Source: Micromonospora sp. 15K316 (GTDB lineage Bacteria > Actinomycetota > Actinomycetes > Mycobacteriales > Micromonosporaceae). From it: a stretch of DNA of 64,000 bases. The notes beneath the pieces were generated by a model. It had not been told where the DNA came from. It searched no databases and saw only the letters and a list, made by a program, of their open reading frames with translations. Position numbers and translations under genes: made by a program. The stretch's first letter is position 1, and each line of letters starts with the position of its first letter. This document shows positions 14,325-22,287 of this stretch, piece after piece. The stretch is from NCBI RefSeq assembly GCF_004348525.1, contig NZ_SMKG01000003.1:62001-126000 (forward strand), in the 5' to 3' direction.

Positions 14325-14349
14325 CGGACTGTCTGTAATTTAGAGTCCG
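14325..14349. promoter_or_regulatory. Inverted repeat in the SDR/AraC divergent promoter
   Basis: CGGACT (14325-14330) and AGTCCG (14344-14349) form an inverted repeat around an AT-richer spacer containing GTAATTTA. It sits midway in the 80-base gap between the two divergent start codons, where an AraC-family protein would act. The operator role is inferred. Confidence 0.35.
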
Positions 14350-14380
14350 TCACTCTTTAGGGAGCGTCCAGAGGAGCGTC

Positions 14381-15292
14381 GTGGATCCGTTGGAAGAGGT
14401 GCTCGCGCTTGTCGGCGTGACCAGCCGGCTCTCCGCCGCGTTCGCGGCCGGCGGCCGCTGGGCGGTCCGCTTCGACCCGCCGGACGGCGTCAAGTTCAAC
14501 GCCGTGCGGCGCGGCAACTGCCTGCTGACTGTCGACGGCGTGCCGGAGCCGGTGGCCCTGGCCCCGGGTGACTGCTTCCTGCTGACCCGGCCCCGGGCGT
14601 TCACCCTCGCCGGTGATCCGGACACTCCACCCGAACCGGCCGGGCCGATCTTCAGGGCGGCCGTCGAGGGCGTCGCCCGGGCCGGCGCCGGCGACGACGC
14701 CTTCCTCATCGGCGGCGCGTTCTCCTTCACCGAGCGCGCCCGCACCCTGCTCCTGGACGCCCTGCCGCCGGTCATCCACGTGCCGGCGGCGACGCCCGAG
14801 GCCGCTACCGTGCGCTGGGCCGTCGGGGAGATCGACGCCGAGCTGCGGGCGACGCCGCTGGGCGGCACGCTGGTCGCCGAGCACCTCGCCCTGGTCATGC
14901 TGATCCGCATCCTGCGGCTGCACCTCGCCCGGACCGGCGGCTCCGGTTGGCTGGCCGGCCTGGCCGACCCGGTGCTCGGCCCCGCGCTGCGGGCGATGCA
15001 CGCCCACCCCGCGCAGCCCTGGACCGTGGCCGAGCTGGCCCGGGTCGCGGCGGTCTCCCGGTCCACGCTGGCCGCCCGGTTCCGGGAGGTCGTCGGCCGG
15101 AGTCCGTTGGAGTACCTCACCGGCTGGCGGATCGAGCTCGCCGCCGACCGGATCCGCCGCAGCGACGACACCCTGGCCAGCATCGCCCGGGCGGTGGGGT
15201 ACGGCTCGGAGAGCGCGCTCAGCGTGGCCTTCAAACGCACCACCGGTGTCACGCCGCGCGCCTACCGCAGCCGACTCGCCCCGACGGGCTGA
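14381..15292 (+). CDS. AraC-family transcriptional regulator with cupin_6-like sensor domain
   Basis: A 303-residue regulator with GTG start and GAGGAG ribosome site. Residues 1-190 form a cupin_6-like domain (LAPGDCFLLTRP). The last 90 residues carry two helix-turn-helices: WTVAELARVAAVSRSTLAARFREVVG, followed by LASIARAVGYGSESALSVAFKR and the family ending GVTPRAYR. Family members of this type usually control a divergent oxidoreductase, here the SDR at 13335. The inducer is unknown. Confidence 0.9.
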   Translation: MDPLEEVLALVGVTSRLSAAFAAGGRWAVRFDPPDGVKFNAVRRGNCLLTVDGVPEPVALAPGDCFLLTRPRAFTLAGDPDTPPEPAGPIFRAAVEGVARAGAGDDAFLIGGAFSFTERARTLLLDALPPVIHVPAATPEAATVRWAVGEIDAELRATPLGGTLVAEHLALVMLIRILRLHLARTGGSGWLAGLADPVLGPALRAMHAHPAQPWTVAELARVAAVSRSTLAARFREVVGRSPLEYLTGWRIELAADRIRRSDDTLASIARAVGYGSESALSVAFKRTTGVTPRAYRSRLAPTG

Positions 15293-15382
15293 ATCCCCTG
15301 GCGCGGCGCCGGCCACACGAGCCGGACGGCCAGGAACGCCCGGCGGCGCGGGGGTTGCGCCCGCCGGATACCCGGGCGCAGA

Positions 15383-16342
15383 GTGCAGCCCGTGAGTCGT
15401 ACCCGGCCCGGACGTGCCGCCCCACCCGCCACGCTGCTGGCCGTGCTGCTCGCCGTGAGCCTCACCCTCGCCGGCTGCCGGGATACGCCGGGCGAGCCGG
15501 TGACGATCCGGATCGCGACGGGCAGCCCGACCGCTGTCTACCACGCGTTCGGGGAGTCGCTGGCCGCCATCCTCAACCGGGAGCTGCCCGGGGTCCGGGC
15601 CAGCGTCGTGGTGACCGCCGCGTCGGCGGAGAACGTACGACTGGTCGGCTCCGGCCGGGCCGAGCTCGGCTTCACCCAGGCCGACGTGCTGCCGGCGGCC
15701 CCCGGCGCGGATCCCCGGGTGGCCGCGATCGCCCGCGTCTACGACGACCAGTTGCACCTCGTCACGTCCGGCGGCGGCCCGGTGCGCACGGTCGCCGACC
15801 TGCGCGGTCGGCGGGTCTCCCTCGGCCCGGCCGGCTCCGGCACCGAGATCACCGCGACTCGCCTGCTCGACGTCGCCGGGCTCGGCGGTGACCGGGTCCG
15901 CCGGACCCGGCTCAACCTGGACGCGTCGGTGGCCGCGCTGCGATCCGGCCGGATCGACGCGTTCTTCTTCTCCGGCGGCCTACCGGTGGGGGCGATCGCC
16001 GACCTGGCCAGTGGCAGCCCCACCCGGATCGTCGACCTCGGCGCCTGGACCGAACCGCTGCGGGAGCGCTACGGGGAGTTCTACGTCTCCCGGGACATCC
16101 CCCGCTCGGTGTACGGGATGGATCCGATCACCACCGTCGCCAACCCGAACTTCCTGATCGTCCGCGCCGACCTGCCCGAGCCGCTGGTCCGGAACGTGAC
16201 CCGGCTGCTCATGGAGCGACGCTCGGAGCTGGCCGCCGCGCACCCCGCGGCCCGACGGATGAGTCCCCGCTCGGCGATCGCCACTTCGCCGCTGCCGCTG
16301 CACTCGGGGGCCGCCGCCTGGTACCGAGCGGCGAAACCCTGA
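15383..16342 (+). CDS. TAXI-family TRAP-type solute-binding lipoprotein
   Basis: A 319-residue lipoprotein: signal peptide with lipobox LAGC (cysteine 32), then the TAXI pattern with IRIATGSPTAVYHAFGESLA, LRGRRVSLGPAGSGTEITA and FFFSGGLPVGAI. Such proteins capture small organic acids or glutamate-like ligands for TRAP transporters. No TRAP membrane subunit is within the visible neighbourhood. It is convergent with a sensor kinase/response regulator pair, which suggests ligand presentation to the sensor. GTG at 15392 is an alternative start. Confidence 0.88.
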   Translation: MQPVSRTRPGRAAPPATLLAVLLAVSLTLAGCRDTPGEPVTIRIATGSPTAVYHAFGESLAAILNRELPGVRASVVVTAASAENVRLVGSGRAELGFTQADVLPAAPGADPRVAAIARVYDDQLHLVTSGGGPVRTVADLRGRRVSLGPAGSGTEITATRLLDVAGLGGDRVRRTRLNLDASVAALRSGRIDAFFFSGGLPVGAIADLASGSPTRIVDLGAWTEPLRERYGEFYVSRDIPRSVYGMDPITTVANPNFLIVRADLPEPLVRNVTRLLMERRSELAAAHPAARRMSPRSAIATSPLPLHSGAAAWYRAAKP

Positions 16343-16370
16343 CCGCTCCCCGCCCGACGGCGCCGCGCGG

Positions 16371-16480
16371 AGAGGCAGCCCCGCTCGACGGCGCCGCCGG
16401 AGAGGCAGCCCCGCTCGACGGCGCCGCCGGAGAGGCAGCCCCGCTCGACGGCGCCGCCGGAGAGGTAGCCCCGTTCGGCG
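16371..16480. repeat. 30-bp tandem repeat, three full copies plus a diverged fourth
   Basis: A 30-base unit beginning AGAGGCAGCCCCGCTCGACG is repeated exactly at 16371, 16401 and 16431, and in diverged form from 16461. It fills the gap between the convergent solute-binding and kinase genes. The unit length is a multiple of three, but the stop codons of both genes lie outside it, so it appears non-coding. Confidence 0.9.
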
Positions 16481-16484
16481 GTCG

Positions 16485-17924
16485 CTAGCCCAGGGCGGCC
16501 GGCAGCCGCGGCTGCGCCGGAGCCATCTCGGGCGGCACGGCGCGCTTCGGCCCGTCGTCGGGACCGGGGAACCAGAGGCTGGCGACGAGGCCGCGCGGCT
16601 CCCCCGCCCACATGGTGAGCCGTCCGCCCGAGGCGTCGACCAGCACGGCGGCGATGGCCAGACCGAGGCCCGCGCCGTCCAGGTTCTGCACGTCCGGCGC
16701 CCGCCAGAACCGCTCGGTCGCCTGGCCGAGCTGGCTCGCGGTCATCCCCGGCCCGTTGTCCCGCACCTCGAGCGCCACTCCCCCCTCCCGGGCCGCCACC
16801 GTCACGGTGACCTCCCCGCCGGTCCCGCTGAACTTGACGGCGTTGTCGATGAGCGCGTCGAGCGCCTGGTCCACCGCGGTCGGGACGGTCCGGGCGTACA
16901 CCGGCGCGTCGCACGTGACGAGGCCGAGCGCGACCGACCGGTGCCGGGCCAGTGGTCGCCACGCGGCGACCCGGGAGGCCGCCACCTCGGCCGCGTCGAC
17001 GGTGACCCGCTCGTTCTCCTGACGCTCGGCGCGGGCCAGGGTGAGCAGCCCGTCCAGCACCAGCGCGAGGCGGTCGGTCTCCTCCAGGGCGAGCCGGTGC
17101 TCGTCCCGGCCCTGCGCATCGGTCAGGCTGGGGCCCAGCTCCTCCACCCGCAGCCGCAGCGCCGTCAACGGGTTGCGGAGTTGGTGGCTGGCGTGGGCGA
17201 CGAAGGCGCGCTGCCGGTCCATGACGTCCGACACCGCGTCCGCCATCGTGTTGAAGCTGGCCACCAGCCGGCGCAGCTCCGGCGGGCCGAGATGATGCTG
17301 CACCCGGGCGCTGCGGTCGCCTTTCGTGATCTCGTGGGTGACCGCGTCCAGCTCGGTGACCGGACGCAGCACCCAGCCGGCCAGCCCGAAGGCCGTCAAC
17401 ACACACGCCAGGACGGCGAGCAGGCCGATCCCGGCGAGCAGCAGCCACCAGGTGGTGACCGTACGGCGGAGCGCGGCGGACGGGCTGGCGGTGACGACCG
17501 CGCCGAGCACCTCGCCCCCGTCGTTGATCGGCACCGCGACGATCACCGGCCCGCCCTGCCACGGCCACACCGACTCGGGGCCGCTGACCTGCTGCCCGGC
17601 GAGCGCGGCGTCCAACGCCAGGGTGGTGCCCGGGGCGCCGTGCCAGCTGGTCGAGTCGACGACGGTGTCCCGGTCCCGGTCGACCACCACCGCGCCGATG
17701 CCGTAGAGCGCGTCGTAGCTGCGCAGCTCGCTCCGCAACGGGCCGGTGCTGCCGCCGCGCAGCGCGGGCCCGGCGAGCGAGGCGAACCGGGTGGCGTCGG
17801 CGAGCCGGTCGGCGCGTACCCGGTCGGTCTCCCGGGTGGCGAGGATGAGCGCCAGCGGGGTCTCCAGCGCGATGAGGACCAGCACCATCAGCAGCAGGTA
17901 GCTGATCACCAGCCGACGACGCAC
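16485..17924 (-). CDS. Sensor histidine kinase (HAMP, HisKA, HATPase_c)
   Basis: This 479-residue kinase has membrane segments at about residues 6-28 and 160-185 with an extracytoplasmic sensor region between them, then HAMP, the H-box HASHQLRNPLTAL (phosphorylated histidine about 247), N-box (DNAVKFSG) and G-boxes (DNGPGM, GAGLGLAI). It autophosphorylates and passes phosphate to the regulator encoded just upstream in the same operon; the two genes are nine bases apart. The layout resembles TctE/QseC-type kinases. The neighbouring TAXI lipoprotein is a plausible sensory partner. Confidence 0.93.
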   Translation of the reverse strand: MRRRLVISYLLLMVLVLIALETPLALILATRETDRVRADRLADATRFASLAGPALRGGSTGPLRSELRSYDALYGIGAVVVDRDRDTVVDSTSWHGAPGTTLALDAALAGQQVSGPESVWPWQGGPVIVAVPINDGGEVLGAVVTASPSAALRRTVTTWWLLLAGIGLLAVLACVLTAFGLAGWVLRPVTELDAVTHEITKGDRSARVQHHLGPPELRRLVASFNTMADAVSDVMDRQRAFVAHASHQLRNPLTALRLRVEELGPSLTDAQGRDEHRLALEETDRLALVLDGLLTLARAERQENERVTVDAAEVAASRVAAWRPLARHRSVALGLVTCDAPVYARTVPTAVDQALDALIDNAVKFSGTGGEVTVTVAAREGGVALEVRDNGPGMTASQLGQATERFWRAPDVQNLDGAGLGLAIAAVLVDASGGRLTMWAGEPRGLVASLWFPGPDDGPKRAVPPEMAPAQPRLPAALG

Positions 17925-17933
17925 CGAACCACC

Positions 17934-18590
17934 TCACTCGCCCCGCAACCGGTAGCCGATGCCGCGTACGGTCTCCACCAGCCGGGGATCGCCGAGCTTG
18001 CCGCGCAGCGAGCCGACGTGCACCTCGACGGTGTGCCGGTCGGTCCAGGTGGTGCCCCAGGCGTCCAGGAGGATCCGGTCGCGGGGCACCGCCACGCCGG
18101 GCTGCCGGGCGAGGGAGAGCAGGACGTCGAACTCCTTGCGGGTGAGCGTGACGTCCCGGCCGTCGACGGTCACCGTCCGCGCCGACACGTCGATCCGGAC
18201 CGCGCCGGCCTCGATCAGGTTCCGTTCCGGCGCGGCCTGCGCCGTACGCCGCAGCACCGCCTCGATCCGGGCCTGCAGCTCCACCATCGAGAACGGCTTC
18301 ACCACGTAGTCGTCGGCGCCGAGCCGCAGGCCGAGCACCCGGTCGCGCTCCTCACCGCGGGCGGTCACCGCGATGATGCCGAGCTGGCTGCTGCGCCGGC
18401 GCAGCTCCCGGCACAGGTCCGTGCCGTCCCCGTCGGGCAGGGTCAGGTCGAGCAGGACCAGGTCGCACGGCGCCGCGGAGAGCGCCGCGCCGACGGTCGC
18501 CGCGTGCTCGACCTGGTAGCCACGGCGGCTCAGCGCGGACGACAGGGCAGCGGCCACCCGGCGATCGTCCTCGACCAGCAGGATGCGCAC
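17934..18590 (-). CDS. OmpR/PhoB-family response regulator
   Basis: A 218-residue regulator. The receiver domain has acidic pocket EDD (residues 7-9), phospho-acceptor aspartate 48 (LLDLTLPDGDG) and lysine 98 (VVKPFS). The C-terminal winged helix has LTRKEFDVLLSLARQPG and ends VRGIGYRLRGE. GTG at 18590 is chosen because it directly precedes the RILLVEDD strand; no in-frame ATG lies close upstream. It is the first gene of the operon with the kinase. Confidence 0.93.
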   Translation of the reverse strand: MRILLVEDDRRVAAALSSALSRRGYQVEHAATVGAALSAAPCDLVLLDLTLPDGDGTDLCRELRRRSSQLGIIAVTARGEERDRVLGLRLGADDYVVKPFSMVELQARIEAVLRRTAQAAPERNLIEAGAVRIDVSARTVTVDGRDVTLTRKEFDVLLSLARQPGVAVPRDRILLDAWGTTWTDRHTVEVHVGSLRGKLGDPRLVETVRGIGYRLRGE

Positions 18591-18760
18591 CGTGCCCCCA
18601 TCCGTCGAACCCTCGTCCTGCGAAATGGTGGCAGAAGCCGGGTCCGGGCGGGAGAGCCGCCCCGGTGGCAGGCCCACGCCGGACGGCCGAGGCCGGAGGG
18701 CCGGCCACCCGGGCATCCCGGGCGGCGCGTCCGGTGCGGGGGCGGATCCGGCGACGGCGG

Positions 18761-19072
18761 TCAGAGGCCGAAGGTGTCGTCCGCGATGCCGTCGCGGACG
18801 CCGTCCACGAAGCCGCGGAAGGCCGGGTCGTCGTGGCTCGCGGGCACGCTCGTGATGTTCTCGCCGGTGGCCTCGGTGACCGCGTCGACCAGGGGTGGGT
18901 AGTCGAGCTCCGAGTCGCCGAGGGAGTCGTCGTCCCCCTCGGCCAGGTTGATCACGTACTGCACGTCGTCGGAGGGGGTCTCCGGATCCTGGGCCCAGTC
19001 GCTGCCCGCCTGGTAGCACTCGTCGTACAGCGCGCGCTGGCTGTCGGTCCAGTCGTCGTCGTAGTTCCGCAT
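18761..19072 (-). CDS. Small acidic hypothetical protein
   Basis: 103 residues, strongly acidic (many Asp/Glu runs such as EGDDDSLGDSELDY), with no signal peptide or membrane segment. The ATG at 19072 is preferred over a longer start at 19108 because AAAGGGG lies six bases upstream of it. No family recognised. It is divergent from the DUF952 gene. Confidence 0.7.
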   Translation of the reverse strand: MRNYDDDWTDSQRALYDECYQAGSDWAQDPETPSDDVQYVINLAEGDDDSLGDSELDYPPLVDAVTEATGENITSVPASHDDPAFRGFVDGVRDGIADDTFGL

Positions 19073-19205
19073 CGCCCACCCCTTTGCGACCCGCTCCGTC
19101 TTGAGCATGCCGGGCCGGGCGTCGACCTCGGGCCGGTACCGGGGAAACGGTGCCGGGCACGCCGTCGACCGGGTCCACCCGGGGCGTCCCGCGTACGCTG
19201 CGGAA

Positions 19206-19544
19206 ATGATCTACAAGCTGCTCCCGACGACCGAGTGGGACGACGCCCGCGCCGCCGGCCACCTCGTCGGCACGGCGGTGGACCACCAGGACGGCTTCAT
19301 CCACCTCTCCGGCCACGACCAGGTGGTGGAGACGGTTCGGCGGCACTTCGCCGGGGCCACCGGGTTGACCCTGCTCACCGTGGACCCGGCCCGGCTCGGC
19401 GACCGCCTGCGCTGGGAGTCGTCGCGCGGCGGGGAGCTCTTCCCGCACCTCTACGGCCCGCTGCCGGTGGCGGCGGTGGTCGAGGCGCAGGCGTTACCGG
19501 CGGACGTGCCGGCCGCGGACGCGGTGGCCGCGTTGATCGGTTGA
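19206..19544 (+). CDS. DUF952 family protein
   Basis: 112 residues starting with IYKLLPTTEWDDARAAGHLVGT and carrying the family hallmark DGFIHLS, then HLYGPLPVAAV near the end. DUF952 proteins have a fold related to ADP-ribosyltransferase-like or glutathione-linked domains, but no reaction is known. The ATG at 19206 is where the family homology begins. It is followed by 165 bases without a gene before the acetyltransferase. Confidence 0.88.
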   Translation: MIYKLLPTTEWDDARAAGHLVGTAVDHQDGFIHLSGHDQVVETVRRHFAGATGLTLLTVDPARLGDRLRWESSRGGELFPHLYGPLPVAAVVEAQALPADVPAADAVAALIG

Positions 19545-19709
19545 GGGCTCGCTATGCTACGCCGGGTTCCGCGCCCGGCCCGCACGCTCCGTCCCGCCGC
19601 CGGCGCGGCGGCCCGAGTCGCGCGGCCGCCGGCCGGTCTCCGGGCATACGCCGGCGCGGCTCACCGGACGGCGCCACGGCGCTCCCTGCGACCCGATGCG
19701 AGTTGAAGG

Positions 19710-20252
19710 ATGACTGACAACACTTCCCCGGCACCCTCCGTCTTCGTGCACCCCACCGCCGACGTGGAGGAGGGCGCCCAGGTCGGCGACGGCACCAAGG
19801 TCTGGCACCTGGCCCACGTCCGGTCGTCGGCGAAGGTGGGCGCCGGCTGCGTCATCGGGCGCAACGTCTACGTCGACGCGAACGTCACCGTCGGCGACCG
19901 CGTCAAGATCCAGAACAATGTCTCGGTCTACCAGGGCGTGACCCTGGAGGACGAGGTCTTCGTCGGGCCCAGCGCCGTCTTCACCAACGACTTCCGGCCC
20001 CGGGCGCAGAACCCGGACTGGACGATCACGCCGACGGTGGTACGTCGGGGAGCCTCGATCGGCGCGAACGCGACCCTCGTCTGCGGGGTCGAGATCGGCG
20101 AGTACGCGATGATCGCGGCGGGCTCCGTGGTGACCCGGGACGTGGCGCCGTACCAGCTGGTCGTCGGCAACCCGGCCCGGCCGCGGGGCTGGGTCGACGA
20201 GAAAGGCGAGGTCATCTCCCGCGACGTGGCGACGCCGCCGCAGCGGGACTGA
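19710..20252 (+). CDS. wbpD: WbpD/WlbB-like UDP-GlcNAc3NA N-acetyltransferase
   Basis: 180 residues of left-handed beta-helix hexapeptide repeats (for example VGDGTKVWHLAHVRSSAKVGAG, IGRNVYVDANVTVG, IGANATLVCGVEIGEY). The KVWHLAHV and NNVSVYQGV segments are typical of the WbpD/WlbB branch, which acetylates the 3-amino group of UDP-2-acetamido-3-amino-glucuronate using acetyl-CoA. The partners needed on both sides of this step (WbpA, WbpB, WbpE and WbpI homologues) are all present within 18 kb. The ATG follows a GAAGG ribosome site. It is the only + strand gene at the left border of the locus. Confidence 0.85.
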   Translation: MTDNTSPAPSVFVHPTADVEEGAQVGDGTKVWHLAHVRSSAKVGAGCVIGRNVYVDANVTVGDRVKIQNNVSVYQGVTLEDEVFVGPSAVFTNDFRPRAQNPDWTITPTVVRRGASIGANATLVCGVEIGEYAMIAAGSVVTRDVAPYQLVVGNPARPRGWVDEKGEVISRDVATPPQRD

Positions 20253-20333
20253 GCGTCGCCCAGCCGGCCGGTGCACCGCGCAGCGGCCGGCTGGGCGACG
20301 CGGCTGCCGGTGAGCCATGCGGCTCACCGGCAG
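20253..20333. terminator. Two consecutive perfect hairpins between convergent genes
   Basis: The first stem is GCGTCGCCCAGCCGGCCG (20253-20270) paired perfectly with 20284-20301, with a 13-base loop. The second is CTGCCGGTGAGCC (20304-20316) paired perfectly with 20321-20333 around ATGC. They fill the gap between genes ending at 20252 (+) and 20340 (-) and should stop transcription both ways. Confidence 0.8.
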
Positions 20334-20339
20334 GGTGGA

Positions 20340-22112
20340 TCAGGCGCAGAGACGGGTTACCTCCGCCCGGAAGCGCTCCATCGGGTTCGGCTCGTCGGGG
20401 CCGAGCAGGTAGGCCTTCAGCTCACGCCGCGCCTCGGCCATCGGGTCGTCGCCGGAACGGGTCTGGTCGAGAATCTTCCCCAGCTCACCGCAGTCCACCG
20501 AGAGCAGGTAGGCCGCGCGAGCCGTCGGGAACGAACGGCGGAACTCTTCCTCCGGCAGGCCCGCCGGGTTGGCGACCACGTACGGCCGCTGGCTCTGCAC
20601 GAAATCGGAGACCACACTGGACACGTCGCTGATCAGCAGATCGGTGACGTTGAAGCAGTCGAACAGGGCCGGTACCCGGCCGGTCACGACGAGGTGGGCG
20701 TCGCCGGCCAGCGACGTGGCGTCCGCCTGCCCGCCCGCCGCCCGGATCATCGCGACGATCCGGTCGTTGGCCGCCTGCGCCTTCTTCCAGCGGCTGCCGG
20801 TGAGCGGATGCGGTTTGTAGATCACCCGGACGTTCGCGGCGAGCAGGCCCGACACGATGCGCTCGCCCATCGCCACCAGCGACGTGTGGTGCGGATCGTC
20901 GTCCAGCCAGCCCTCCCAGGTGGGCGCGTACAGCACGGTGAACCGGCGGCCCGTCGCGCCGGATCCGAACGTGTGGACCCCCGCCAGCTGCGGCCGGCCG
21001 ACCTCCACGATGTCCCGGTCGAGCACGCCGACGTCGGCCCGCGCGTACCGCTCACGGCCCGCGGGACCGGCCACCCACACCTCGTCGTACACCTTGCTGT
21101 AGGGGTTGACGCTCGCCTGCTTGTCGCTGTCGCCATGACCCACGAAGACGTGCTTGACGCCCGGCTCCCGGAGCAGGTGGATGTTGGCGCCCACGTTTGC
21201 GGCGTAGAGGGCGACGCGGACGGAGCTGAAGTCGAGGTTCATGAAATCGACGCCGGCGGGGACGCAGACCACCGGCATCCGGGTGTCGGCGAGCGCACGG
21301 AAGGCGTCCTCGTGCCGGAGCAGCACCACGGCGCGACGGCCCGTAGCCTCCAGGGGCGCGAGCCACATGTTGGCCTGGTACACGTCCTTCGCGGGACCGG
21401 CGAAGTAGAGCGCGACCTCGGGACGCTCACGGTCCATCCAGGCATGCACCACTGGCAGGATCCCCGGCGCGCGTCCACGACCGCGCACCAGGGTGAGCGC
21501 CAGTACGGCCCCCGCGACGAGCCCGGCGGCCAGGGTCACCAGGCCGGCCACCACCACCGGCGAGACCCGGTCGACGAGCGCGGCCACCACGGCCGCCGGC
21601 AGGAGCAGGAAGTTGAGCAGTGGCATCCGCAGCCCTGCGACCCGACTGGCCCAGCCGGGCGGGACCGGCACCCGCCGCACCGAACCGAGATCGATGTTGC
21701 GGGTGAACGCGGGCGTGGCGGCCCGTCCGTCGACGACCCGGCCCAGGGCGGTCGTGCCGACCGCCACGGTCCAGAGCGCCGCCGGCAACAACAGGACCCC
21801 GACGGTGGCGGCCACTCCGGGGCGTACGGCGGTGACGGCCAGCAGGACGGCGGAGAGGTCGCGGACGAGCCACCGCCAGACCGGGCCGAGGCCGGCCTTC
21901 TCGAGCAGTTCGTCTGTCTCGGCGAAGCGGACGGCGAGGCCGAGCTCACCGGCCAGCACGACCAGTGCGGCGACCGCGAACGGGATCACCCAGCCCAGGG
22001 CGCCGGAGAGGACCACGATCCCGTAGCCCAGCAGGGTCACGCCGACGACGGCTAATCCCTGCTGGCTGCGTACTCTGCTGAACAACGACACACTCCCCTG
22101 TCTGCTCATCAT
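20340..22112 (-). CDS. Membrane-anchored CDP-glycerol/ribitol phosphotransferase (TagF/TarL-like)
   Basis: About 590 residues. The first 230 contain several hydrophobic segments, and the rest is a TagF-like GT-B domain with VFVGHGDSDKQ near 325, IYKPHPLTG near 440 and LLISDVSSVVSDF near 515. These histidine and acidic motifs are catalytic in TagF-type enzymes, which transfer glycerol- or ribitol-phosphate from the CDP form. A second, similar protein is encoded at 42526. The start at 22112 or 22109 is not certain; a GTG at 22163 is in frame. It probably acts in wall-polymer synthesis at the inner membrane face. Confidence 0.82.
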   Translation of the reverse strand: MMSRQGSVSLFSRVRSQQGLAVVGVTLLGYGIVVLSGALGWVIPFAVAALVVLAGELGLAVRFAETDELLEKAGLGPVWRWLVRDLSAVLLAVTAVRPGVAATVGVLLLPAALWTVAVGTTALGRVVDGRAATPAFTRNIDLGSVRRVPVPPGWASRVAGLRMPLLNFLLLPAAVVAALVDRVSPVVVAGLVTLAAGLVAGAVLALTLVRGRGRAPGILPVVHAWMDRERPEVALYFAGPAKDVYQANMWLAPLEATGRRAVVLLRHEDAFRALADTRMPVVCVPAGVDFMNLDFSSVRVALYAANVGANIHLLREPGVKHVFVGHGDSDKQASVNPYSKVYDEVWVAGPAGRERYARADVGVLDRDIVEVGRPQLAGVHTFGSGATGRRFTVLYAPTWEGWLDDDPHHTSLVAMGERIVSGLLAANVRVIYKPHPLTGSRWKKAQAANDRIVAMIRAAGGQADATSLAGDAHLVVTGRVPALFDCFNVTDLLISDVSSVVSDFVQSQRPYVVANPAGLPEEEFRRSFPTARAAYLLSVDCGELGKILDQTRSGDDPMAEARRELKAYLLGPDEPNPMERFRAEVTRLCA

Positions 22113-22240
22113 GTGATGAGGTCCGATACGGGTCGGTGCGACCTTAAACGGGGCAAGTGCCACAGGAATTGCCGGGGTGTCCGACGGGTGAATGACGAGT
22201 GGCGGCCGTCGCGCCGGGTGCGACCGAGGTCACGCAAGGC

Positions 22241-22272
22241 GACGGGCCCCGGCCGGACGGCCGGGGCCCGTC
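22241..22272 (-). terminator. Strong hairpin terminator after the nucleotide-sugar dehydrogenase
   Basis: GACGGGCCCCGGCC (22241-22254) pairs perfectly with GGCCGGGGCCCGTC (22259-22272) around a four-base loop. It lies just past the stop at 22288 of the minus-strand gene, and separates that operon from the TagF-like gene. Confidence 0.8.
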
Positions 22273-22287
22273 GACGGGTCCGTCGCG

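Noticed and set aside
16371-16480. Possible CRISPR array in the 30-bp repeats
   Set aside because: The copies abut directly with no spacers, and no cas genes are present; this is a simple tandem repeat.
19545-19709. Promoter boxes TTGATC and TATGCT before the acetyltransferase
   Set aside because: Spacing is only 14 bases, too short for a confident sigma-70-type promoter.
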